DNA of 9,547 bases from an uncultured Halomicronema sp. Lineage in GTDB: Bacteria > Cyanobacteriota > Cyanobacteriia > Phormidesmidales > Phormidesmidaceae. Below, in pieces: positions 1-5,302 of this stretch (position 1 is its first letter; each line of letters begins with the position of its first letter). The stretch lies in the NCBI GenBank assembly GCA_937897665.1, contig CALCPB010000672.1:1-9547 (forward strand), read 5' to 3'. A model generated the notes under the pieces. It saw nothing but the letters and a program-made list of their open reading frames with translations, had not been told where the DNA came from and searched no databases. The position numbers were made by a program, and so were the translations under genes.

Positions 1-17
1 GAAGTTTAGTCAAGGAA

Positions 18-47
18 TTACCCATTCGAATTAAAAATAGTAATAAT
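18..47 (+). promoter_or_regulatory. Possible promoter of the riboswitch unit
   Basis: An AATAAT hexamer at 42-47 matches five of six positions of the TATAAT -10 consensus. A poor -35 candidate, TTACCC at 18-23, lies 18 bases upstream. Transcription from here would begin near 54-57, just before the first helix of the riboswitch at 65, which is the reason to consider it. The -35 match is weak. I looked for a GTA-N8-TAC NtcA site and found none with correct spacing. Confidence 0.25.
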
Positions 48-62
48 AGAAACATATAGATT

Positions 63-147
63 CACGTTCACCCTCGTTTTCATCGGCGTTTCGCCAGTCA
101 TGATGAACGAGGACGGAAGTAGGGAAATTTCCCGAAGGAACGCGCCC
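63..147 (+). ncRNA. Glutamine riboswitch (glnA / Downstream-peptide RNA class)
   Basis: The conserved core of the glutamine aptamer is present almost letter for letter: CGTTCA at 65-70, ACGGAAGTAGG at 113-123 and CCGAAGGAACGCGCC at 132-146. The expected three-helix junction can be drawn by eye. P1 pairs 65-69 with 138-142. P2 pairs 72-78 with 106-112 and continues with 81-84/102-105 and 85-88/92-95, so it is a long extended arm. P3 pairs 122-124 with 131-133. In cyanobacteria this RNA senses L-glutamine and controls nitrogen-assimilation genes such as glnA and the glutamine synthetase inactivating factor gifB. The related Downstream-peptide form sits before very short ORFs. Here the next gene is a 41-codon ORF, which fits that second pattern. 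Assignment to one of the two related families would need covariance-model scoring. Confidence 0.93.
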
Positions 148-169
148 CCATTTAACTTTTCGGCATTTT

Positions 170-174
170 GGAGG
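170..174 (+). promoter_or_regulatory. Strong Shine-Dalgarno site, possibly masked by the riboswitch
   Basis: GGAGG lies seven bases before the ATG at 182. It makes the 41-codon ORF the clear target of the riboswitch rather than the longer overlapping frame that starts at 100. Bases 170-176 can pair with 143-149, the 3' edge of the aptamer, in six of seven positions (one A-C mismatch), so the site may be hidden in one ligand state. That masking is inference. Confidence 0.7.
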
Positions 175-181
175 CGGAAAC

Positions 182-307
182 ATGCTGAGTACTTCGTTAG
201 TTCAAGGTCTAGAAATCATTGGTTTGGTCAGCGTCATGGCGACCGTGCTATCTCCCGTTTTGTGTTGGGTATTGCTAAGCCCATTCAACGCGGAGACATC
301 GGCGTAG
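182..307 (+). CDS. 41-residue hydrophobic peptide under glutamine riboswitch control
   Basis: This small ORF has a strong Shine-Dalgarno site (GGAGG, 7-base spacing), directly follows the glutamine riboswitch and ends 55 bases before an intrinsic terminator, so it is a complete monocistronic unit. The peptide is 41 residues. Residues 10-32 are almost entirely hydrophobic (Leu, Ile, Val, Ala, Gly, with one Pro, one Cys and one Trp), which predicts a single membrane-spanning helix. The C-terminal tail (residues 34-41) is short and polar and contains Asn, Glu, Thr and Ser. There is no basic residue and only one acidic residue before the helix, so topology is unclear. I compared it from memory with small photosystem, cytochrome b6f and NDH-1 subunits and did not recognise it. 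It does not resemble the charged GS-inactivating factors IF7 or IF17. Downstream-peptide RNAs are known to precede short uncharacterised ORFs. Function is unknown, but the control implies a role tied to nitrogen status. Confidence 0.72.
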   Translation: MLSTSLVQGLEIIGLVSVMATVLSPVLCWVLLSPFNAETSA

Positions 308-362
308 CGAACTGTTTAGGTCACCCGGCCGCGGCCGCTCAAGCTCGAAAATATCTCGCAAC

Positions 363-403
363 AGTAGCGGTCAGAGAAGTTTCTCTAGCCGCTACTTATT
401 TTT
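363..403 (+). terminator. Intrinsic terminator of the riboswitch-peptide unit
   Basis: AGTAGCGG at 363-370 pairs perfectly with CCGCTACT at 389-396. An inner stem AGAGAA / TTCTCT (373-378 with 381-386) extends it after a short G-T and C-A step. The hairpin is followed by TATTTTT at 397-403. This is a strong, classical rho-independent terminator for the plus strand and closes the transcript that begins at the glutamine riboswitch. Confidence 0.88.
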
Positions 404-415
404 AAGGCGTGAGAC

Positions 416-571
416 TTGCCACTGCATCAACTTTATGGGCTGTTCGAGCAAATGCTGATCACTGTTGAGATTGAGCCGATTTCCGGTGCTGACTTAAGGG
501 TGAACGATGACACCCCATCTCGATCTGTTGACGAGACAACTCAGTTGCATGTCGTGACATTAAAAGCATAA
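416..571 (+). CDS. Possible 51-residue (or 39-residue) small protein
   Basis: An open frame begins at TTG 416 and ends at TAA 569-571, giving 51 residues. The only ATG, at 452, would give 39. An AAGG at 404-407 lies about eight bases before the TTG, while the ATG has no convincing ribosome binding site. The predicted protein is acidic and hydrophilic (several Glu and Asp, no membrane segment, no cysteine). I do not recognise a family. It starts just after the terminator at 363-403, so it would need its own promoter, which I cannot identify. The long hairpin at 571-597 begins on the last base of its stop codon, which gives mild support for a real transcript end here. It may equally be a chance frame. 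Confidence 0.25.
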   Translation: MPLHQLYGLFEQMLITVEIEPISGADLRVNDDTPSRSVDETTQLHVVTLKA

Positions 572-597
572 ACGACCTGCATCTAATGCGGGTCGTT
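571..597 (+). terminator. Long perfect hairpin, possible transcript end
   Basis: Twelve bases at 571-582 pair with 586-597 around a three-base loop. The stem can be extended by AGC/GCT at 565-567 and 598-600 across a small bulge. The one non-Watson-Crick position is T578 with G590. That is a G-U wobble in plus-strand RNA but an A-C mismatch in minus-strand RNA, so the plus orientation folds better. No run of T follows on the plus strand, so termination is uncertain. On the minus strand a TATGCTTTT stretch follows, so it could also act after the 715-876 gene. Confidence 0.45.
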
Positions 598-714
598 GCT
601 GTCAAGACCCCCTCCCTGGCTAGTTGAGGTTGCCGCTATTCATAATTTGGCCACTCTGCAATCGCGATCGCCTAGCTGCTGAATGAGCCCTGACAAAGCA
701 TCGAGAAATTTAGC

Positions 715-876
715 TTAAACCGTACAGGTAGGGCGCACACGGTAAGCCATGTGCATTGGATAACCATCTTGAGCATAAATACGGTCGACACAATTCAAAG
801 CCATCTCAAGATCTTTGAAGACTTTAAGCACTTCTTCTGTGCCGTTGGCGTAGAGAATGCATAACTCCCAAAACAT
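715..876 (-). CDS. 53-residue protein, unrecognised family
   Basis: The gene starts at ATG 876 (minus strand) with GGAGG five bases upstream (882-886) and stops with TAA at 715-717. The protein is 53 residues and soluble in appearance. It opens with an aromatic stretch (Phe-Trp-Glu-Leu-Cys), passes through an acidic and lysine-containing middle, and ends with a Tyr/His/Arg-rich segment (GYPMHMAYRVRP at residues 39-50). Three cysteines lie at positions 6, 29 and 51, with no CxxC pair. The compact alpha/beta-like pattern resembles short conserved hypothetical proteins of cyanobacteria, but I cannot name a family. It is divergent from the oxidoreductase at 1254, and the 94-bp tandem repeat lies between them, partly in its upstream region. 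A conventional start, a strong ribosome binding site and non-random composition support a real gene. Confidence 0.72.
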   Translation of the reverse strand: MFWELCILYANGTEEVLKVFKDLEMALNCVDRIYAQDGYPMHMAYRVRPTCTV

Positions 877-896
877 GTGAACCTCCAGAAGCGAAT

Positions 897-935
897 CGCC
901 TAAAGGCGTATGATTTTTAGTGAAGCTTTACGCTT
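897..935. other. Two short hairpins upstream of the 53-residue gene
   Basis: CGCC/GGCG (897-900 with 905-908, loop TAAA) is followed on the plus strand by a T-rich patch. GAAGC/GCTTC with loop TTTAC follows near 919-933. Both are short (four and five base pairs). They fall in the likely 5' leader of the minus-strand gene, or could end a plus-strand transcript. No function is assigned. Confidence 0.3.
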
Positions 936-960
936 CTAGGCTGTTTTAAGCTTATGGCTT

Positions 961-1054
961 TATCGATTCTTCGTAATCCGCAGGACTATCTAACCTAAAA
1001 GCGGTTTCGTACCCGTAGTATTTGCTTTACGCCGGTAATTTCCAGGAGTCCAGC
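961..1054. repeat. Tandem direct repeat, copy 1 (about 94 bp)
   Basis: This copy matches 1068-1161 at an offset of 107. The core 970-1036 is identical over 67 bases, and both flanks match imperfectly (TATCG at the left edge, GAGTCCAGC at the right edge). Within the core two hairpins can be drawn: CCGC-AGG / CCT-GCGG (978-984 with 994-1004) and ACC-CGTA / TACG-GGT (1011-1017 with 1028-1036). All reading frames through it hit stops, so it is not a peptide repeat. Confidence 0.92.
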
Positions 1055-1067
1055 TAGTTCATAGCGT

Positions 1068-1161
1068 TATCGGATTTTCGTAATCCGCAGGACTATCTAA
1101 CCTAAAAGCGGTTTCGTACCCGTAGTATTTGCTTTACGCCGGTGATTGCTGAGAGTCCAGC
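1068..1161. repeat. Tandem direct repeat, copy 2 (about 94 bp)
   Basis: Second copy of the 961-1054 unit, separated from it by 13 bases. The identical core is at 1077-1143, and the same two hairpins form. It ends 92 bases before the ATG of the oxidoreductase at 1254, so it may lie in that gene's promoter or 5' leader. Only two copies are present, too few and too long for CRISPR. Confidence 0.92.
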
Positions 1162-1253
1162 GTGGGTTTGATGCAGAATTGCCTAAGACCTGGCGCTTGC
1201 GAGTGACGGGGGGAGCCATTGCAGCCTAACGTTTGTTGCATTAGGACTTGACT

Positions 1254-2378
1254 ATGTTCGACAGCATCGTGGTCGGCGGTGGGCCAGCGGGTAGCAGTGC
1301 GGCCTATCACCTCGCCCGGCAAGGCTGCTCAGTGTTGGTATTAGAGAAAGCCATCTTTCCCCGTGACAAACCCTGCACCGGAGCCTTGTCGCCCTTGGTT
1401 GCCCAATGGTTCGACTTTGATTTTGCTCCCATCATCGCCCAGCGCGTCAGACGAGTCCGCTACACCTGGAAGTTGGGCGATCCGGTGGCCTCTGAGTTGC
1501 AAACCCAAGAGCCGATTTGGCTGGTCAAGCGCGATGCCTTTGATCAATTTTTAATCAATCACGCGATCGCCAAAGGGGCCGTCTTTCAAGATGGTACCCC
1601 CGTGCTCAAAGTCGAGTTTGCCGAGGGCTGCTGGCAGATTCATACCCCCCAAGCAGTCTTCGAGGGGCGCTACTTGATCGCGGCCGATGGGGCTGAGGGC
1701 ACCTTGTCACAGTGGCTAGGGTTGGAGATGCCGAAAGTGCGACCAGCGGCTGTGTTTGCTATCCCGGCTGAGCAATCGCCGCATAATCCCACGCTCAACT
1801 TTGAATTTGGACTGCTCAAAAACGGCTGCTTGTGGTCTTTTCCCTACGATTCTGAGCGCCTGATGGGCGCCGTGACCTTTTTGGGCAGCAGTGAACCGGA
1901 TTACCCGGCCGCCTTCAAATCCTATGCTGCCGGGTTCGACCTTAACGGTAGTGCCGGGCAGCTCTTGCCTCACCTCGTCAAACTTTGGGATGGCAACCGA
2001 TCGCTACACACTCGCCAGGCAGTCGTTGTTGGAGAAGCCGCTGCGATCGTCGATCCGCTCTCAGCCGAGGGCATTCGCCATGGCATGTACAGCGGCGTTG
2101 AGGCGGCCAAAGCTATCTATGCCGCGTTGCAGGGGCAGGACGAGGCGCTGGCAGACTACACGGCGACCATGCATCAGTGGGGTGACAATATGCAGTGGGC
2201 TCAGCGCATTGCAGGGGTATTCTTCCGGTTTCCGGGTATTGGCTATCGCGTTGGCATCAAGCGCCCCACCATGACTAAACGCATGGGGCAGCTATTGGCG
2301 GGTGAAATCGAATATAGCGATGTGGCGAGTCGAGTGATCAAGCGACTATCAACGGGATTGCTGCCGGGTCGCAAGTAG
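1254..2378 (+). CDS. FAD-dependent oxidoreductase, geranylgeranyl reductase family
   Basis: This 374-residue flavoprotein belongs to the geranylgeranyl reductase branch of the PHBH-like FAD monooxygenase/reductase superfamily. The Rossmann dinucleotide motif GGGPAG is at residues 8-13 and is followed by a glutamate (LEK) that normally binds the ribose. The second FAD region has an ADG at 144-146. The C-terminal FAD motif is GEAAAIVDPLSAEG near 260-273, with Glu in place of the usual Asp of the GD motif, followed by GIRHGMYSG. The family reduces isoprenoid double bonds, as ChlP does for chlorophyll, tocopherol and phylloquinone side chains. This protein lacks the ChlP-like N-terminus and is shorter than ChlP, so it is more likely a paralogue with an unknown isoprenoid or other hydrophobic substrate. 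I chose ATG 1254, which has AGGA seven bases upstream, over the in-frame TTG at 1248. It is followed by the convergent acetyltransferase gene 48 bases downstream. Confidence 0.88.
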   Translation: MFDSIVVGGGPAGSSAAYHLARQGCSVLVLEKAIFPRDKPCTGALSPLVAQWFDFDFAPIIAQRVRRVRYTWKLGDPVASELQTQEPIWLVKRDAFDQFLINHAIAKGAVFQDGTPVLKVEFAEGCWQIHTPQAVFEGRYLIAADGAEGTLSQWLGLEMPKVRPAAVFAIPAEQSPHNPTLNFEFGLLKNGCLWSFPYDSERLMGAVTFLGSSEPDYPAAFKSYAAGFDLNGSAGQLLPHLVKLWDGNRSLHTRQAVVVGEAAAIVDPLSAEGIRHGMYSGVEAAKAIYAALQGQDEALADYTATMHQWGDNMQWAQRIAGVFFRFPGIGYRVGIKRPTMTKRMGQLLAGEIEYSDVASRVIKRLSTGLLPGRK

Positions 2379-2426
2379 CCGTCTGCAATCCGGTGAGAGC
2401 AGCACACTGGCAAGGTAGTAGTGTCC

Positions 2427-2927
2427 TCAGCGGCTGGCCAACTCGGTCAGAGCGCGGCCTGTGACTCGACAGAGCTGCCATTCGGGCTTAATCTCAGCCC
2501 CCATGCGTTCATAAAAATCAATTGCTGGTTGGTTCCAGTCCAAAACGTTCCATTCCAAGCGGCCACAGTCTCGCTCAAGGGCGAGTTGCCCTAAGCGCTG
2601 CAACAGCAACTTACCAATGCCCCGACCGCGATATTCCGGCACTACAAAGAGATCTTCTAAGTAGATACCTGGTTTCATCAAAAACGTTGAATAGTTGTGA
2701 AAGAAGAGCGCAAAGCCCACCGCAACGTCATCGACGCGAGCAATCAACGTCTCAATATGAGCGTGATCGCCAAACAAATGCTCAGTCAGATCGACCGCGT
2801 TGCCAGTCACTTCGTGGGTCAGCTTTTCGTAATCGGCCAGGGCATGAATCAGTTGAACAATGGCAGGGACATCTTCTGGAGTCGCAAAGCTGATGGTAAT
2901 CGCAGACGAAGTCGAGAGATCTGACAT
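2427..2927 (-). CDS. GNAT N-acetyltransferase, SSAT-like
   Basis: A 166-residue single-domain GNAT protein predicted to transfer acetyl from acetyl-CoA to an amine. Motif A is complete: YLEDLFVVPEYRGRGIGK at residues 89-106 carries the R-G-x-G-x-G pyrophosphate-binding loop. The downstream LEWNVLDWN (124-132) and the IDFYERMGA segment with Tyr139 match the layout of the spermidine/spermine (SSAT, thialysine) acetyltransferase branch more closely than the RimI branch. The substrate is therefore plausibly a polyamine or a lysine-like amine, which is inference. The start ATG at 2927 has no evident Shine-Dalgarno site, since the bases before it are pyrimidine-rich. It lies 95 bp downstream of ftsE on the same strand and could be read through from it. 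Confidence 0.87.
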   Translation of the reverse strand: MSDLSTSSAITISFATPEDVPAIVQLIHALADYEKLTHEVTGNAVDLTEHLFGDHAHIETLIARVDDVAVGFALFFHNYSTFLMKPGIYLEDLFVVPEYRGRGIGKLLLQRLGQLALERDCGRLEWNVLDWNQPAIDFYERMGAEIKPEWQLCRVTGRALTELASR

Positions 2928-3008
2928 GAAAGGGGGCTAATGGCGGTTTAGGTTAGGGGGCTCACAGCAGGGCGATCGCGTTAACTGGCAGGGCCTGCAT
3001 CGTTAATA

Positions 3009-3021
3009 GGCTGCAGCAGCC
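3009..3021 (-). terminator. Short GC hairpin directly after ftsE
   Basis: GGCTG at 3009-3013 pairs with CAGCC at 3017-3021 around a three-base loop, one base past the ftsE stop codon on the minus strand. It is followed by TATTAACG rather than a true U-tract, so termination would be weak and read-through into the acetyltransferase gene is possible. Confidence 0.3.
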
Positions 3022-3022
3022 A

Positions 3023-3907
3023 TTACTGACGCAGTTGCCGGAGATGGCCTTCTTTGAGCTGAACGACAGGATGGTTAGAAACCCTGACCAGTTGCTCGTT
3101 ATGAGTCGTCACCACCACTGTGATGCCAATGGAGTTCAGCTTCTTGAGAATCTTAATCACCTGCAGAGCATTTTCGGGATCAAGGTTACCGGTGGGTTCA
3201 TCGGCCAAGAGCAGTGGCGGCGTACCGACGACGGCGCGAGCAATACTGACCCGCTGCTGTTCGCCACCCGATAGCTCATTGGGAAAAGATTCGGACTTAT
3301 CCTGCAGCCCCACCATTTTGAGCGTAGGCCAGAGGCGACGGTGAATCTCTTTACGGCTGTAACCCTGAGCCCAGAGCACAAAGGCGACATTCTCAGCCAC
3401 CGTGCGCCGCGGAATCAGCTTGTAATCTTGAAAGACGATGCCAATGCGGCGACGCACTTTAGCTAGCTGGTTGCCCCGGAGCTGGCCGATGGGCGTGCCC
3501 TCAATCATGACTTCGCCCGATGTCGGATGCTCTTGCCCGTACAGCAGCTTGAGGAGGGTGGACTTGCCGGCCCCGGAAGCCCCAGTAATAAAGAGAAAAT
3601 CGCCTTTATGCATCTGCAAGTTGACGTCTATCAGCGCCCGATTCCCTTTGGGATAACTTTTAGAAACGTTTTGCAGAGCCACCACGACATGGCGGTGAGG
3701 GGTCTGACGTGGGGCCGTTGTCTTCGGCTTGGATGGTTGACTGCGCCGTTGGGCACTGGGCTTGGTTGTAGATCTAGGGGGCGCCGGGATCGCATTGTCA
3801 TTTTCCGTGACTGAGGTTGCCCCCTGGAGACGATCGCTAAGCACCGAACGAACGTCTTCGGGCAGTCTTTCGTAGCTACTGCTGGGGCGGGTAACAACCG
3901 AGGTCAT
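3023..3907 (-). CDS. ftsE: Cell-division ABC transporter ATPase FtsE with N-terminal extension
   Basis: FtsE is the ATPase of the FtsEX complex, which sits at the inner membrane and uses ATP hydrolysis to regulate peptidoglycan hydrolases at the division site. All ABC ATPase motifs are intact: Walker [10 protein letters not shown] (109-117), Q-loop VFQDYKLIP (Gln160), signature LSGGEQQR (212-219), Walker B LLLADEP with Glu237, and the H-loop His269. The FQDYKLI stretch and overall order are typical of FtsE rather than LolD. The protein is 294 residues against about 220 in E. coli. The excess is an N-terminal segment of roughly 70 residues, rich in Pro, Ser, Thr, Lys and Arg, likely disordered. 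I chose ATG 3907; an in-frame TTG at 3934 would add nine residues. No ftsX is adjacent: upstream is ruvB and downstream is an acetyltransferase, so the partner must be encoded elsewhere. Confidence 0.9.
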   Translation of the reverse strand: MTSVVTRPSSSYERLPEDVRSVLSDRLQGATSVTENDNAIPAPPRSTTKPSAQRRSQPSKPKTTAPRQTPHRHVVVALQNVSKSYPKGNRALIDVNLQMHKGDFLFITGASGAGKSTLLKLLYGQEHPTSGEVMIEGTPIGQLRGNQLAKVRRRIGIVFQDYKLIPRRTVAENVAFVLWAQGYSRKEIHRRLWPTLKMVGLQDKSESFPNELSGGEQQRVSIARAVVGTPPLLLADEPTGNLDPENALQVIKILKKLNSIGITVVVTTHNEQLVRVSNHPVVQLKEGHLRQLRQ

Positions 3908-3979
3908 AAGCAAAATCTCAAAATAAGCTAGCAATCCAGGGCGGATAGTAGACTCGCCAATTAAAGGCTATGACGCTGT

Positions 3980-4007
3980 ATTGTACTGAACTTCGGTCAA
4001 AAGTCTA
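3980..4007 (-). promoter_or_regulatory. Candidate promoter of ftsE
   Basis: Read on the minus strand, TACAAT (3980-3985) matches five of six -10 positions. TAGACT (4002-4007) matches four of six -35 positions at a spacing of 16. Transcription would start near 3973, leaving a leader of about 65 bases before the ATG at 3907. This fits separate transcription of ftsE from ruvB. Confidence 0.35.
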
Positions 4008-4043
4008 CCCTTGAGTCCTAAATTATTAGCGGTTGCACAGAAT

Positions 4044-4069
4044 CGCTAGCGCTACATATAGCGCTAGCG
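4044..4069 (-). terminator. Perfect 11-bp inverted repeat between ruvB and ftsE
   Basis: CGCTAGCGCTA (4044-4054) is exactly complementary to 4059-4069 around a four-base loop, starting about 17 bases past the ruvB stop codon. The stem is GC-rich and very stable. No T-run follows on either strand, so it may be a 3'-end stabiliser, a weak terminator or a protein-binding palindrome rather than a standard intrinsic terminator. Confidence 0.5.
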
Positions 4070-4085
4070 CTGAACTGGGGGGTCG

Positions 4086-5216
4086 TTACATCATCGACAG
4101 CTGCTGCTCATTATAAAAATCGGGGACGGCACTGACTTCATAGCCCAGGTGACGACAGGCCGCCCGCGTGACCACCCGGCCCCGCGGCGTTCGCTGCAGA
4201 TAGCCCAACTGCATCAAATAGGGTTCGTAGACTTCCTCAATGGTTTGAGCATCTTCGCCAGTGGCAGCAGCCATGGTGTCTAGTCCGACCGGGCCCCCGT
4301 TAAAGTTTTCGATCATGACTGACAGCAAGCGACGATCAGTCCAGTCCAACCCGCAGGGATCAACATTGAACAGCTCCAGCGCTTCCGCCGCGATCGCCTG
4401 ATTGATCCGACCAGATTTTTTGACTTCGACATAGTCACGGACTCGTTTGAGCAACCGGTTAGCAATACGCGGCGTGCCTCGTGATCGCCGCGCGATTTCT
4501 TCTGCCCCATCGGGTTGAATCGGCGTATTCAGCACCTGAGCGGTGCGAGTGACAATCTGCGTTAGCTCATCTACTTCATAAAATCGCAGCCGCTGAATCA
4601 AGCCAAAGCGATCGCGCAGAGGCGAGGTCAAGGCGCCGACCCGAGTCGTGGCTCCCACCAGCGTGAACGGGTTGAGCGGAATGCTACGCGTGCGGGCGCT
4701 CTGGCCCTTGCCGATGGTGATATCTAACCGCGAGTCTTCCATCGCGGGATAAAGGATTTCTTCGGTGACGCGGGGCAGTCGGTGAATCTCATCAATGAAG
4801 AGGATGTCGCCTGGCTTGAGGTTGACGAGCAAGCCGGCAATATCACGGGGCCGCTCCAGCGCTGGAGCCGTCGTGATTTTGCAGTCCACCTGCATCTCTT
4901 GGGCCAAAATGAGCGCCATGGTAGTTTTACCCAGGCCGGGAGGGCCGTAGAGCAAAAGATGATCGAGGGGCTCTTCACGCGACTGCGCAGCCCGAATCGC
5001 AATATCCAGGACTTCTTTAAGCGATTTTTGGCCAATGTAGTCAGCGATTTGTTGCGGTCGCAACCCATCTTCTGGCGGGCTGGCCGGGCGATCGCGCTGC
5101 TCGCGCACGACGGAGGCCGGAACTGCTAGTTCAGCAGCGTCTGACGGCTTAGCGCCCGCTTTTGGCTGACGCGGCGGCTGAGGCTCAGACTCAGACTTCG
5201 AAGAAATGATGGCCAT
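4086..5216 (-). CDS. ruvB: Holliday junction branch-migration ATPase RuvB
   Basis: RuvB is the AAA+ hexameric motor that, with RuvA, drives branch migration of Holliday junctions in recombinational repair. The start chosen is ATG 5216, giving 376 residues; GTG 5225 would add three. Walker [10 protein letters not shown] is at 91-99, Walker B with FIDEIHRL around 140-147, sensor 1 GATTR at 188-192, the arginine-finger segment SPLRDRFG ending near 205, and sensor 2 [13 protein letters not shown] near 246-258. The C-terminal winged helix includes [16 protein letters not shown] and the RTPRGR DNA-contact loop. The roughly 50 residues before the core (Pro-, Ser-, Glu- and Lys-rich) exceed those of E. 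coli RuvB (336 residues) and look disordered, as in other cyanobacterial RuvB proteins. It lies 86 bp downstream of the SDR gene on the same strand. No ruvA or ruvC is in the window. Confidence 0.96.
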   Translation of the reverse strand: MAIISSKSESEPQPPRQPKAGAKPSDAAELAVPASVVREQRDRPASPPEDGLRPQQIADYIGQKSLKEVLDIAIRAAQSREEPLDHLLLYGPPGLGKTTMALILAQEMQVDCKITTAPALERPRDIAGLLVNLKPGDILFIDEIHRLPRVTEEILYPAMEDSRLDITIGKGQSARTRSIPLNPFTLVGATTRVGALTSPLRDRFGLIQRLRFYEVDELTQIVTRTAQVLNTPIQPDGAEEIARRSRGTPRIANRLLKRVRDYVEVKKSGRINQAIAAEALELFNVDPCGLDWTDRRLLSVMIENFNGGPVGLDTMAAATGEDAQTIEEVYEPYLMQLGYLQRTPRGRVVTRAACRHLGYEVSAVPDFYNEQQLSMM

Positions 5217-5302
5217 AGGGGTCACGGACGATAGGGGCTACGCACCAGCTCATGCCAACGCAGCAGGATTGCCTTTGATTCTAAAGAGAACGAGCGTATT
5301 AC

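Noticed and set aside
9..21. NtcA-like site (GT...AC) before the riboswitch
   Set aside because: The half-sites are one base too close for the GTA-N8-TAC spacing and the outer bases do not match.
100..405. A 101-codon plus-strand frame across the left end
   Set aside because: It runs through the glutamine riboswitch core and the terminator and is out of frame with the 41-codon ORF that has the real ribosome site. Its sequence looks random (many His, Arg and Ser, no pattern).
961..1161. The tandem repeat as a CRISPR array or peptide repeat
   Set aside because: There are only two copies, the unit is about 94 bp, the 'spacer' is 13 bp, and all frames contain stops.
1134..1322. Minus-strand frame overlapping repeat copy 2 and the oxidoreductase start
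   Set aside because: It is antisense to a clear gene, has no ribosome site, and overlaps the repeat by chance.
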